Shown here: positions 27,901 through 36,392 of the stretch, piece after piece
How the letters are laid out: each line of letters opens with the position of its first letter
How positions within the stretch are numbered: position 1 is the first letter of the stretch
Assembly (NCBI GenBank): GCA_900168235.1
Contig: FUZG01000006.1
Coordinates: forward strand, 62,001 to 126,000
DNA: 64,000 nt
Direction of reading: 5' to 3'
Origin: Lachnospiraceae bacterium
GTDB taxonomy: Bacteria > Bacillota > Clostridia > Lachnospirales > Lachnospiraceae
Translations under genes and position numbers: made by a program
Notes under the pieces: model-generated
The model's input: the letters and a program-made list of their open reading frames with translations, nothing else
Database searches by the model: none
What the model was told of the DNA's origin: nothing

Positions 27901-28736
27901 AGTACACTGATCTTTCAACAGAGATCACAAAGATCACAGGTGAGAGAAACGTATTCTTCGTATTCCACGGAGAAGGCGAAGATCTGATGAATGTTGACTC
28001 CTACATCTTCGGAGACGGCGAGATCGTAACTCCGGATGTTCCGGGAAGTGAAACACCTTCAGAAAATCCTGATAAGCCGGAGCCTACAACTCCTGACAAG
28101 CCGACCCCTGAGAAGCCGGATCCTGTTAAGCCCGATCCTGTAACACCCGGTGATCCTACAACTCCCGGTAACGGAGAGGTAACACCTGAGGATGTAACAA
28201 AGCCTGTAAGTGAGCCTGCTGCAAAGGCAAGTGCAGGTAACGGTAAGTCTTCAACTGCTGATCAGATTGCAGCACCGACAGATACAACTACACTGGCATC
28301 TAACGAGTCAGGTACAGTGACTGTTAATACAGGAGCTAAGAAGCTCGTTCTTAAGGGCGACAAGGGTTCCTTCAAGGTTGAAAGCGGCAAGGGCGTAAAG
28401 GTTGGTAAGACCGGTAAGCTCTCCTTCAAGGGCGGCGCATCTGAAGGCGTTGTTAAGTACACTGTTGACGGCAAGGAAGTTGTAAAGACTATCCGCGTTT
28501 CTAAGCCTGTTGCTGAGAAGAAGGTTAAAGCAGAGGCAGGAAAGCCTGCAGTACTTGAGCTTAAGGGAACAGATATTTCAACAGCTGTTTGGACAACAAA
28601 CAAGGCTAAGAAGGCTACAGTTTCCGTATCTAAGGATGGTAAGCACGTAAGCGTTGCTTATGGTAAGAAAGGTACCATCAAGGTTTCTGCTGAGATCAAC
28701 GGAAAGAAATATACTACAAAAGTAACTTTCAAATAA
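24933..28736 (+). CDS. Secreted modular arabinoxylan arabinofuranosidase-like enzyme: CBM4/22-like x2 + cohesin-like + GH43 + CBM6
   Basis: A 1267-residue exported enzyme likely to remove arabinose side chains from xylan. Approximate order: signal peptide (1-33, similar to that of the upstream paralogue); two CBM4/9/22-like modules (66-240, 243-405); a cohesin-like domain with VFATLKLKMSGY (423-552); one XynD-like GH43 (556-902) with FGADPYA, WCFDPAV and MFEDSG; CBM6 (903-1026); a Pro-rich linker; and a Lys-rich C-terminal domain (about 1123-1267) nearly identical in protein and DNA to that of the first enzyme. The ATG at 24933 follows GAAGGAGAG; an in-frame start at 24792 lies in the footprint region and would bury the signal peptide. 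Compared with its neighbour, the first GH43 and the C2 sandwich are absent. Confidence 0.9.
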   Translation: MGRKSRIIGTRTAAVGLALMLAAGSAPINALAAEVRTDSAVRAVLDESEASEAKVTASARKKVAVELFTNGDVSTGTTEGWTITNTERGDVDVASVKDLDAAGRDDVSDDDMCIWVKNRETTGAGAQQDVTGKLEVGKTYTFKGKVMYKDGPATKPFRLEIQNGPSYKWRDNIVQFTAKKGEWTEFEAKYTVPESVNTANEVCEFSNEQNYIFFETPWAQSPSKTDDLMDFYVDDMSMTYETGDVELVGNGDAEKGTEGWTIYEHEAGKNEDLKIVETDDAHSGKKALKVVNRTHTNDGFGQKFEKEFKEGYTYKFSAWVKQDAVDSQDIALSIRKGKGENFTTIDTKAVKKGEWVNLSGKYTFTESDERDVVSVYFETPWKSASSATEADLLDITADDLSIVELSQDVNDGNKDYRESDLKADLEVPDEILGVINQEAEAKIKLDKLEKNGYKNLKLTVALPEKVGVDDVEFNEDAIDGDAKFEVKDGKLVIDVDGDDVSFDAEDGVFATLKLKMSGYVRKDVEGKFNFLSAHVDGGKTVFYEVKDAAKIVNLKYLDTGAIAKKLGCSNPLYTQEFGADPYAIVYNDRVYVYMTADDYEYDKNGKLKDNAYGYIKTLRVISSSDMVNWTDHGTMKIAGQDGPAKWASHSWAPAVAHKVVDGKDKFFLYFANDGSGIGVVESDSPIGPWKDPIGGYLLNRKVPGCETVEWCFDPAVLVDDDGSAYIYFGGGIPNNASVGDAYNPHTARVAKLGADMISIDGAAVEIDAPAMFEDSGIFKYKGKYYYNYCTNFSNHNRAGYPGNGNIAYMVSDSPMGPFEYAGEIFDNPATWFGVGGNNHHATFVFRDKSYFIYHAQTVAKELGTAKGYRSTHIDSMSFDEDGNILPIKGTYEGISQLETLDPYKTIEAETIAWNKGIKVADIGGSNANRELTSLDDGDWTSVAGADFGKEGANKFTARVKSEKGGSIEVRLDSPQGSLIGTLEVPAGTDEYTDLSTEITKITGERNVFFVFHGEGEDLMNVDSYIFGDGEIVTPDVPGSETPSENPDKPEPTTPDKPTPEKPDPVKPDPVTPGDPTTPGNGEVTPEDVTKPVSEPAAKASAGNGKSSTADQIAAPTDTTTLASNESGTVTVNTGAKKLVLKGDKGSFKVESGKGVKVGKTGKLSFKGGASEGVVKYTVDGKEVVKTIRVSKPVAEKKVKAEAGKPAVLELKGTDISTAVWTTNKAKKATVSVSKDGKHVSVAYGKKGTIKVSAEINGKKYTTKVTFK

Positions 28737-28758
28737 TCCCATAAGATAGCAATTTTCA

Positions 28759-28795
28759 ACAAGGCCCTCGCCGGATTTCCGGTGGGGGCTTTGTT
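28759..28795 (+). terminator. Terminator of the second GH43 gene
   Basis: ACAAGGCCCTCGCCGG pairs with CCGGTGGGGGCTTTGT across a four-base loop. The following T tract is poor, so efficiency is uncertain. Confidence 0.65.
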
Positions 28796-28827
28796 AGTTC
28801 GTCGAGTTTTGGTATCATATAGTTATT

Positions 28828-30579
28828 ATGAAGTGGTTTGATGATCTGAAGCTCAGAGAAAAGAGCATAATAGTTGTCGCGGTAAGTGTCATTATCCCGA
28901 TGCTCCTCACAAATATCTTCTTTTTCTGGAGCATAGAAAAAGAAAGAAAAAGCCAGAGCATCATGGAAATGAAGAACGATGCCGGACAGATAGAATATGA
29001 CATAAGAAATTCCGTAAGAGAGGCGATCTCCATTGCGGATTATCTTGGTCACATGGAAAAACTTGATGATTTTCTAAAGAAGAAGTACGAAAGCGAATCG
29101 GATTATTATGAGGCTTACAGTGATTTTATGGAAAATGAGACCATAAGATATTACTACACAGCCCAGTCTGCATGGAGTATCACCATCTGCACAGAAAATC
29201 CCACCATCATAAACGGTACTTATTTTGTAAATAAAAGCAACGTGGAGTCTGCTTCCTGGTACAAGAAATTTAAAAATTCCGGGAGAAACTACATGGTGCA
29301 GAGTTTTTTTGAAAATGGGGAATCAGATGGATATGTCATTAACGGAAGACATATCGTTGTCATAGAAAAGCTGAATTATTATGGCGGAAATGACATCATA
29401 ATGCTGGATCTCGATTATTCTAAGATACAAAAAAGTGTCACCCGTACATGCGGGCAGAGAAAAGGGTACGTTCTGGATGACAGGGGGAATGTGCTTGTGT
29501 CTGCAGGCGGTGGAACCTATATAGATAAGCCTTTTTCCAATATAGCTGATATTTCAAAAAAAGGAATAACATTTGAAAGAGATTGTGAGATATACGGTAA
29601 ACCTTTAAAGATACTAATTGTTGACCAGGGCAAATCCTGGATAGAGCTTTTAAGAGAAAAAAGCGTCGCTCTATTTTTGATATGTATGTTTAACATGATC
29701 CTGCCTATCATCGTGATGTTTCTTTTTTATCACTCCATAAATGACAGATTGTCGGTCATGGGTAAGAATATCGATGATATAAAAAATGACAGGTACAAGG
29801 AGATTGAGCTGGAAACGACTCATGATGAGCTCGGAATGGTGATACAGAGCTACAATCTCATGGTTGCGCGGATAAGGGAACTGATAGAAACAGTTTATAA
29901 AAATAAAGAGCGGGAGCAGGAACTTCTGATAGCGAAAAAGCAGGCGGAGATCCATGCGATACAAAGCCAGATAAATCCTCACTTTTTATTTAACGCGCTT
30001 GAGAGCATCAGGATGCACAGTCTGATTAAAAAGGAAAATGAGACCGCAAACATTCTTGAGAATTTTTCGGTGCTCCTTAGAGAAAATATTCAGTGGGACA
30101 ATGATATCGTAACTGTTGAAAAGGAATGTAAGAACGTTCAGAGATACCTTGAACTGCAGCAGTACAGGTTTGGAAACAGACTTGATTATTCAGTACGGGT
30201 TCAGGATGAATGTAAGGACATCATGATCCCGAAATTCAGTATCGTAACATTTGTAGAAAATTCATGTATTCATGGTATAGAAACAAGTGTCGACGGCGGT
30301 TCCATAGCAGTAGTCGTGTCAAAAGACGAGGGCATGCTTTATCTGGAAATAATGGACAGCGGAGGTGGAATGAGTGATGAGGAGCTTTCTGATCTGAAGA
30401 ACAGGATAGAAACCGCTGATATTAAATATCTGGAATCGGCAAAAAAGAGTATCGGTATCGTAAATACAGTGATCAGATTAAAACAGCTCTATGGAGAGAA
30501 TTTTTACATAGATATAAATAGTTCCGTTGGAGGCGGAACCGAGATCTGTATAGTTCTGAAGTGTGAAGAGGAAGAATAA
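28828..30579 (+). CDS. YesM-type membrane sensor histidine kinase
   Basis: Senses an extracellular cue, usually a sugar or oligosaccharide, and phosphorylates the regulator encoded next. A transmembrane segment at residues 14-34, an extracellular region of about 250 residues, a second membrane segment (SVALFLICMFNMILPIIVMF), a HAMP-like linker, then a His_kinase domain with phospho-accepting H385 in INPHFLFNALESI, and an ATPase domain with FVENSCIHGIE and DSGGGMSDEE. No Shine-Dalgarno is visible before the ATG. A TTGTTA (28792) and TATCAT pair would place the transcript start within a few bases of the ATG, so a leaderless message is possible. The gene abuts its regulator (TAAATG). Confidence 0.9.
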   Translation: MKWFDDLKLREKSIIVVAVSVIIPMLLTNIFFFWSIEKERKSQSIMEMKNDAGQIEYDIRNSVREAISIADYLGHMEKLDDFLKKKYESESDYYEAYSDFMENETIRYYYTAQSAWSITICTENPTIINGTYFVNKSNVESASWYKKFKNSGRNYMVQSFFENGESDGYVINGRHIVVIEKLNYYGGNDIIMLDLDYSKIQKSVTRTCGQRKGYVLDDRGNVLVSAGGGTYIDKPFSNIADISKKGITFERDCEIYGKPLKILIVDQGKSWIELLREKSVALFLICMFNMILPIIVMFLFYHSINDRLSVMGKNIDDIKNDRYKEIELETTHDELGMVIQSYNLMVARIRELIETVYKNKEREQELLIAKKQAEIHAIQSQINPHFLFNALESIRMHSLIKKENETANILENFSVLLRENIQWDNDIVTVEKECKNVQRYLELQQYRFGNRLDYSVRVQDECKDIMIPKFSIVTFVENSCIHGIETSVDGGSIAVVVSKDEGMLYLEIMDSGGGMSDEELSDLKNRIETADIKYLESAKKSIGIVNTVIRLKQLYGENFYIDINSSVGGGTEICIVLKCEEEE

Positions 30580-31473
30580 ATGAGGGTAATGATTGTTGAT
30601 GATGAGCCATTTATCAGGGAGGGACTGAAGCAGCTTATAGAGGCATCGGGGCATGACTGCCGGGTTGTTGCGGAAGCCGGAAACGGGCTGGAGGCTCTGG
30701 ATAAGATCAAAACTGAAAAGATAGATCTGATGTTTGTGGACATAAAAATGCCTGCTATGTCAGGACTTGAGATGATAGAGAGGATAAAAAAGTATAATCT
30801 GTCGGATGCACAGATAGTGATCCTCACTGGTTTTGCAGACTTTGATTATGCACGGACCGCCATGAGGAACAACATAACCTATTATCTCCTGAAACCTGTG
30901 CAGGTGGATGAACTTGAGAAGGTTCTCATAAAAACGGAAAACTGTCATATAGACAGGATCAATCAGATATACAGGCAGCAGAAAAAGATACTTCAGGAAA
31001 TGCTTGAAGACGAAGAAGACGATGAAAATGTCGACGGAAACGTAATGTCGGATATATTGTCAAAACAGAAAGATATCAACTTCCTTATAGATGAAGTGCG
31101 TCGGAATAATGAGATGCGAAAGAGGGAGAAAAAGGAGATAGGGTACGAGGTTGATAAATATGTAGCTGAGCACTACAGGGAAAATATCAGCTTAAAACAG
31201 ATCGGTGAGATCTTTTTTGTAAATAACGTATATCTCGGACAGCTTTTTAAGAAGCGCCATAACATGCTTTTTAAGGACTATATAACGTCCCTCAGGATGG
31301 CAGATGCCGAGGACATGCTGTTAAACACAAATAAGAGAATTTATCAGATTTCGGAGGAGCTGGGATTTACCAATGCTGATATCTTTATCAGTAAATTTGT
31401 CCAGCTGAAAGGCATCACCCCTAACCAGTACAGGATAAAGAACAGGATGAAGAGTGATCATGCTGAGATCTAA
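30580..31473 (+). CDS. YesN-type response regulator, AraC family DNA-binding
   Basis: Partner of the kinase immediately upstream. The receiver domain has acidic residues D7/D8, phospho-acceptor D54 in FVDIKMP, and a conserved KP near residue 106. A 60-residue linker precedes a C-terminal AraC-type double helix-turn-helix: ISLKQIGEIFFVNNVYLGQLF and ISEELGFTNADIFISKFVQ, ending in GITPNQYR. Such regulators usually activate carbohydrate-use genes; the neighbouring arabinoxylanases and the solute-binding lipoprotein are candidate targets. Its 3' end overlaps the next gene. Confidence 0.92.
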   Translation: MRVMIVDDEPFIREGLKQLIEASGHDCRVVAEAGNGLEALDKIKTEKIDLMFVDIKMPAMSGLEMIERIKKYNLSDAQIVILTGFADFDYARTAMRNNITYYLLKPVQVDELEKVLIKTENCHIDRINQIYRQQKKILQEMLEDEEDDENVDGNVMSDILSKQKDINFLIDEVRRNNEMRKREKKEIGYEVDKYVAEHYRENISLKQIGEIFFVNNVYLGQLFKKRHNMLFKDYITSLRMADAEDMLLNTNKRIYQISEELGFTNADIFISKFVQLKGITPNQYRIKNRMKSDHAEI

Positions 31474-33121
31474 AGTTGTGTTCAAAAAATTGTCGTGTTT
31501 ATTACTGGCTTCGGTGATAGGACTGAGCACTGTTTCTTTAATGGGGTGTAAGAAGGAACAGAAAACAGTAAAGACATTTTCGGCATTTATCGCAGTTACA
31601 GGACCTTCGGAAAACAGGGAGAGCAGACTCAAGAAAAAAATCGCGGAAAAGCTCGGAGCAGAGGTTTATGTGGAGCGTCTTTCGGGGCAGACACCGGAAG
31701 AAAAGATACAGAGCATGATAGCAGGAGGAAACTATCCTGATTTTATCGACGGAAGCGGAGCGACAGATCTGCTTATAGATGCAAATGCGTTGGTGCCTCT
31801 TGATGAGTATCTTGACGATTATCCGATACTCAAGAATTACCTTACGGATGTTCAGTGGGAATCCTTGAGAAAAGAAGACGGTCATATTTACTTTATCCCG
31901 CCTTTTGGGGTTATAAACGGTCATGATACCAGTACGATGCCTTCGGGAGAGGCTTTTTGGATTCAAAAGAGGGTGCTTGTCTGGGCAGGTTATCCTGAGG
32001 TTAAGACATTGGATCAGTATTTTGATCTGATAGAGCGTTATCAGGAAGCGGAACCCATGACTAACGGTGAACCGACTATCGGATTTGAGATTCTCTGTGA
32101 CGACTGGAAGTATTATTGCCTCGAGAATCCGCCTATGTTCCTTGCGGGATATCCGAATAACGGATGTGCCATTGTCGACCCGAAAACAGGCAAGACAGGA
32201 GTGTATGACACGCTTCCCGAAGCAGAGCAGTACTATAAAAAGCTTAATGAAGTTTATAATAAGGGGCTTATCGACAGGGAAACCTTTACACTTTCATATA
32301 CCCAGTACATTCAGCGCCTGTCCTCAGGCAGGGTCCTCGGAATGGTGGACCAGCACTGGAATATTATCGATGCGCTGAGCATACTCCATGGAAACGGAAT
32401 GGATGACTGTGCATACGTGCCGCTCCCGATAACCGCAAATGAGAATATAGAGGGAAATTATCTCTGCACAGAGTCAAATGTTAATACTGCATCAGGAATA
32501 GGTATTTCTGTAAGCTGTGAAGACGTTCAGGGAGCATTGTCGTTCCTTGAGGGACTTTTATCGCCGGAAGTCATGATTCTAAGAAACTGGGGCGAAAAAG
32601 GCGTGGATTACGAAGTTGATGAAGATGGTATCTTTTATCGTAATGAGGAGGAAACAGCTAATTGGGCAAGAGGAGATTACATCGAAGAAAATAGCTGTCC
32701 GTATTCACAGTTTCCTGCATATGAAGGAATGCTTGCGGACAATAAAAATGCAGTGAATCCTATCGAGCAGCCTGATGCATTTTATGCGGGTCTTTCTGAG
32801 TATGACAAAAAATTGATGGATGCATATGGTCATAAGACCTGGAAGGAATTTCTCGGCGAAGAGAAAAAGGGTGAAGCCTGGTTCCCGCTTTATTCTGTGA
32901 CAGCTGACTGGAAGAGTGACACGCCCTACGGCAAGGCACGGGATGACATGGAAAAGATAAAGAGACGTTGGCTTCCGCTCCTTATCATGGCAGAAGACGG
33001 AAGTTTTGATGACATGTGGGCAGAGTATATGAAGGAGTACAGCGAGACCATTGATACGAAGTCATATCTTGACAGACTGGATATGGAAGTGCAGAAACGG
33101 ATCAAAGCATCCGCACCTTAA
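31460..33121 (+). CDS. Extracellular solute-binding lipoprotein (LplA-like, carbohydrate ABC type)
   Basis: A lipid-anchored binding protein, probably for an oligosaccharide. Signal peptide with lipobox LMGC, Cys at residue 30; 553 residues, the large size typical of LplA-type binding proteins paired with YesM/YesN systems. The body has the type 1 solute-binding pattern (MIAGGNYPDFIDG, NALVPLDEYLDDYPILKNYL). It overlaps the regulator gene, so the three form one transcript. An in-frame GTG lies six bases before the chosen ATG. No permease or ATPase genes follow, which is unusual: it may use permeases elsewhere or act as a co-sensor for the kinase. Confidence 0.85.
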   Translation: MLRSKVVFKKLSCLLLASVIGLSTVSLMGCKKEQKTVKTFSAFIAVTGPSENRESRLKKKIAEKLGAEVYVERLSGQTPEEKIQSMIAGGNYPDFIDGSGATDLLIDANALVPLDEYLDDYPILKNYLTDVQWESLRKEDGHIYFIPPFGVINGHDTSTMPSGEAFWIQKRVLVWAGYPEVKTLDQYFDLIERYQEAEPMTNGEPTIGFEILCDDWKYYCLENPPMFLAGYPNNGCAIVDPKTGKTGVYDTLPEAEQYYKKLNEVYNKGLIDRETFTLSYTQYIQRLSSGRVLGMVDQHWNIIDALSILHGNGMDDCAYVPLPITANENIEGNYLCTESNVNTASGIGISVSCEDVQGALSFLEGLLSPEVMILRNWGEKGVDYEVDEDGIFYRNEEETANWARGDYIEENSCPYSQFPAYEGMLADNKNAVNPIEQPDAFYAGLSEYDKKLMDAYGHKTWKEFLGEEKKGEAWFPLYSVTADWKSDTPYGKARDDMEKIKRRWLPLLIMAEDGSFDDMWAEYMKEYSETIDTKSYLDRLDMEVQKRIKASAP

Positions 33122-33246
33122 TTTTTCTTTAAGATAGATTGGGGTTGTACAATAAATTGTCGGTGTAAAGATTGTGAATATCAGTATTTATCGTGTTTAT
33201 CAAAAGTTAAGAAAACTTTTGGATAATGATTTAACAGTTAATTCAC

Positions 33247-33276
33247 TTGTCCTTGTTGAGATTGATATTTTATAAT
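33247..33276 (+). promoter_or_regulatory. Promoter of the small secreted-protein gene
   Basis: TTGTCC (33247-33252), an 18-base spacer and a perfect TATAAT (33271-33276). ACTTGTCC over the -35 is mirrored by GGACAAGT at 33304-33311 in the leader, which could be chance or an operator pair. Confidence 0.7.
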
Positions 33277-33348
33277 GTAGTAGTTTTAGAGATAAAACTT
33301 AAGGGGACAAGTTAAGCACCCGTAAAAAACAAAAAAGGAGACAAGAAA

Positions 33349-34035
33349 TTGAAGAAAATGATCAAGAAGGCTGTTGCAGGCGTTGTAGCAGCAACAATGG
33401 TAACAGCAATGTCAGTTCCTGTAATGGCAGCTGATGTAACAGCAGCATTTATCCACGCAGGAACATCAGAGGCAAAGACAGTTGCTCAGGGTTCTAACGT
33501 AACAGCACCGGCAGTTCCGCTGGTAGCAGGATACACATTCTGCGGATACGATAAGTCTCTGTACAACATTCAGGCAAATACTGCATTTAACGCAGTTTAT
33601 GTTCCTACAGCAGTTGGTGAGGCAGTTATCGCAGCAACTAAGGCTTCTCTTCCGACTCCTGCTGTAACAGATACAACAGTAGCTGATCCTAATGCAGCAG
33701 CAACAGCACCTGCTGCAGATAGTGTTTCACTTGAGGCTCTTCAGCGTCTTATCGCTGCACAGGCAGCACAGGCTCAGCAGGTTGCTCAGACAGCTCTTCC
33801 GGCAGTAACAGGCACTGTAGAGACACCTGTTGCAACAACAGGTCCGGCACTTATCCCGGCAGCAGCAGTAGGCGTTCCGAGCTGGGTTGTAGGTCTTGAG
33901 GGTGTAGATGCAGCAGGAGCTGCAAAGGCTTATAACTATCTCAAGAATACAAAGGGCTTTGATGATGCTACTATCCAGGGCAACTGGGGTGCATTCATGC
34001 ATCATTATGCTGAGTACGGCACACAGGGCTGGTAA
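33349..34035 (+). CDS. Small secreted Ala-rich protein with an InlB B-repeat-like domain
   Basis: Function unknown. The start is TTG, eight bases after AAAAAAGGAG, with an alternative ATG three codons on. The signal peptide is about 28 residues (ending VMAA). The mature N-terminus, about 60 residues, matches the Listeria-Bacteroides (Flg_new/InlB B-repeat) pattern: AFIHAGTSEAKTVAQG, then APAVPLVAGYTFCGYDKS. A long low-complexity Ala/Thr/Pro/Gln region follows, then a Trp-containing C-terminus (GVPSWVVGLEG to GTQGW). It has its own promoter and terminator. The restricted codon choice suggests strong expression, so it may be an abundant wall-associated protein. Confidence 0.75.
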   Translation: MKKMIKKAVAGVVAATMVTAMSVPVMAADVTAAFIHAGTSEAKTVAQGSNVTAPAVPLVAGYTFCGYDKSLYNIQANTAFNAVYVPTAVGEAVIAATKASLPTPAVTDTTVADPNAAATAPAADSVSLEALQRLIAAQAAQAQQVAQTALPAVTGTVETPVATTGPALIPAAAVGVPSWVVGLEGVDAAGAAKAYNYLKNTKGFDDATIQGNWGAFMHHYAEYGTQGW

Positions 34036-34065
34036 GTTCGGTCATAATTAAATACGTTTAACTCG

Positions 34066-34108
34066 AGGCACGCGGTCAATTCAGACGATCGCGTGCCTTT
34101 CTTTATTT
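34066..34108 (+). terminator. Terminator of the small secreted-protein gene
   Basis: AGGCACGCG pairs with CGCGTGCCT and is followed by TTCTTTATTT. Confidence 0.8.
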
Positions 34109-34190
34109 GCATAGCTTATTTCCTCTAGAAAAAATACTGTTTTGGAATTATAATAGTCATAAAAAAATTTGAGACGGGGAGATGGGGAAG

Positions 34191-34847
34191 ATGGACTCGA
34201 AGTCAGAAGAAAAGATCATAAACGATGCCATTGAATATATAAAAGATTTTTTTATAAATGAGTACAGCGGACACGATTACTGGCATACTATCCGTGTTTA
34301 CCGTACTGCCGTGAAGCTTGCGGAGAAGGAAAATGCTGATCTTTTTGTCGTAAAGCTTGCGGCACTTCTTCATGATATTGATGATGTAAAGATCTCACCG
34401 CTTACTGCTTCCGGAAAGCTCAATGCAGTGATGTTTATGTCTGAGCACGGAATTGATCAGGAGACTATTGATACGGTCTGTGAGATCATTGACGAAAATT
34501 CGTTTAAAGGATTAGATTCTGTTGTTCCTGTGACTATCGAGGGTAAGTGCGTACAGGACGCAGACAGGCTGGACGCTATCGGAGCTATCGGTATCGCAAG
34601 AGCCTTTACCTATGGCGGAAGCCGGAGAAGGGTTCTCTATGATCCGGGTCTCAAACCTGAAATGGAAATGAATGAAGCTGAGTACCGACGACATATGTCG
34701 ACTACTGTTAATCACTTCTACGAGAAACTGCTCAAACTGAAAGATATGATGAATACGGAAGCTGCAAAGAAGCTTGCTGAGCATCGTGATCAGGTGATGA
34801 GAGAATATCTCGATGAGTTTATGTTGGAGTGGGAAGGTAATAAGTAA
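34191..34847 (+). CDS. HD-domain phosphohydrolase (YpgQ/YedJ-like)
   Basis: A metal-dependent hydrolase of phosphate esters or nucleotides. Ligands: H32 in GHDYWHTIRVYR, H61-D62 in LLHDIDD, and the distal Asp in VQDADRLDAIG. The size (218 residues) and the ADRLDAIGAIGIARAF stretch fit the YpgQ/YedJ family; B. subtilis YpgQ hydrolyses nucleoside triphosphates to monophosphates and pyrophosphate. I prefer the ATG at 34191, since the one at 34182 abuts the GGGGAG that would serve as ribosome binding site. Confidence 0.85.
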   Translation: MDSKSEEKIINDAIEYIKDFFINEYSGHDYWHTIRVYRTAVKLAEKENADLFVVKLAALLHDIDDVKISPLTASGKLNAVMFMSEHGIDQETIDTVCEIIDENSFKGLDSVVPVTIEGKCVQDADRLDAIGAIGIARAFTYGGSRRRVLYDPGLKPEMEMNEAEYRRHMSTTVNHFYEKLLKLKDMMNTEAAKKLAEHRDQVMREYLDEFMLEWEGNK

Positions 34848-34862
34848 ATTAAACGCTTAAGG

Positions 34863-34916
34863 GTCGGGCAGTGAATGGACAAATTTTTGAGTCTGTTCTG
34901 TCCGGCTATATTTTTG
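34863..34916 (+). terminator. Terminator or attenuator-like hairpin before the antiporter gene
   Basis: GTCGGGCAG pairs with CTGTCCGGC (two G-U pairs) over a long loop, followed by TATATTTTT. It ends 24 bases before the antiporter ATG, so it could end the HD gene or attenuate the antiporter gene. Confidence 0.5.
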
Positions 34917-34939
34917 CGTATAGAACCAGAGGATTTTTT

Positions 34940-36256
34940 ATGAGTGAAACAAAGAAAGAAAATGTAACAGCAAACCCGAAAGCACTTTTGCCGATATTGG
35001 TATTTCTGCTTTTATATCTTGGAACAGGCATCTATTTTGAGTACGTAGATAAAAACAGTGACGGCATGGGTTTTTATATCATGTCTGTGGTCGTGGCATT
35101 CGGAATAGCGCTTATCGTGGCTTTTATGCAGAACAGAAAGCTGGATTTCGGTGAAAAGATCCATATCTGTTCAAAGGGAATCGGGGATGACAACATTACT
35201 ATCATGCTGTTCATCTTCCTTATGTCAGGCGCTTTCAGCGGTATCGCAAAGGCTGCAGGCGGAGTGGAGAGCACAGCAAACTTTCTTTTAAGTATCGTGC
35301 CGGGACAGTTTGCGGTGCCAGGACTTTTTGTGATCGCGTGCCTTATCGCCATGTCCATGGGAACCAGTGTGGGAACTATCACTGTACTCGTTCCTATCGC
35401 TGCGGCGGTGGCTTCGGCAGCGGGATATAATCTTGCCATGTGTGTAGCTACAGTCGTGGGCGGTGCTATGTTTGGAGACAATCTTTCATTTATTTCTGAC
35501 ACGACTATAGCGGCGACCAAGACACAGGGCGTTGAGATGAAGGATAAATTTCGTGAGAATTTCAAGATCGCCCTTCCTGCAGCGGTACTGACCATTGTGA
35601 TAAATGTTGCGATGACTTTTACAAGCGGAAGTGCAGATCTCGGAAACTGCGAGTACACCATCGGTCTGGCACTGCCGTATTTTGTAGTGCTCCTGATGGC
35701 ACTCTGCGGGATAAATGTTTTTGTTGTTCTCGGCACAGGAATAGTGCTATTCCTCATTATGGGCGGTCTCTGCGGTGATCTGAATTTTACATCAGCATTT
35801 TCTGCCATGGGAACAGGAACCGAAGGAATGTTTGAGACGATGATCGTCACCATCCTTGTAGCGTCTATCAGTGCTCTTATGAAGGAAAACGGCGGTTTTG
35901 AAGCTATCCTTGATACCATCAGACGCTTCTCAAAGACAAAGAAGGGTGGAATGTTCGGCATTGCGCTCCTTACGGCACTCATGGACGTTGCTACTGCAAA
36001 TAATACGGTGGCGATCGTTGTAGCTGCACCGATCGCAAAGACTGTAAGTGAAGAATACGGTATCGATCCGAAGAAGACGGCGTCTCTCTTAGATACATGC
36101 TCATGCATCCTGCAGGGCATCATCCCTTATGGAGCGCAGTTACTCATAGCGGCAAGCCTTGCAGGGATTTCCAGCGTAAAGATAATCCCCTGGCTTTTTT
36201 ATCCTTTTTTACTGCTGATATTTGTGGTATTCTCAATACTTCTGGATAAGGACTGA
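34940..36256 (+). CDS. NhaC-family Na+/H+ antiporter-like membrane protein
   Basis: Likely exchanges cytoplasmic sodium or an organic solute for protons. The 438 residues form about eleven hydrophobic segments. NhaC signatures: ACLIAMSMGTSVGTITVLVP, and FGDNLSFISDTTIAATKTQG, which corresponds to the conserved GD-x-x-SPLSDTT motif; a repeat-related MDVATANNTVAIVVAAP occurs in the second half. The ATG at 34940 follows AGAGGA; an in-frame start at 34871 lies inside the preceding hairpin. NhaC relatives also include malate/lactate antiporters, so the ion specificity is unproven. Confidence 0.85.
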   Translation: MSETKKENVTANPKALLPILVFLLLYLGTGIYFEYVDKNSDGMGFYIMSVVVAFGIALIVAFMQNRKLDFGEKIHICSKGIGDDNITIMLFIFLMSGAFSGIAKAAGGVESTANFLLSIVPGQFAVPGLFVIACLIAMSMGTSVGTITVLVPIAAAVASAAGYNLAMCVATVVGGAMFGDNLSFISDTTIAATKTQGVEMKDKFRENFKIALPAAVLTIVINVAMTFTSGSADLGNCEYTIGLALPYFVVLLMALCGINVFVVLGTGIVLFLIMGGLCGDLNFTSAFSAMGTGTEGMFETMIVTILVASISALMKENGGFEAILDTIRRFSKTKKGGMFGIALLTALMDVATANNTVAIVVAAPIAKTVSEEYGIDPKKTASLLDTCSCILQGIIPYGAQLLIAASLAGISSVKIIPWLFYPFLLLIFVVFSILLDKD

Positions 36257-36392
36257 ATTGCAGTCATGTGTTATGTTTCGCATAACTATCAAAAATCTTA
36301 AGAAAATGTGCACAAAAATTTGGACAATTATCCTTCGCAAAGGTTATTCACTGTTCTATAATGTGGGTAACGATTTAAGGATTGGGGGTATT

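Noticed and set aside
35074-36123. Long antisense open frame opposite the NhaC-type antiporter
   Set aside because: Its protein is low-complexity and matches no fold pattern; the plus-strand frame has clear NhaC motifs, so this is a codon-usage shadow.
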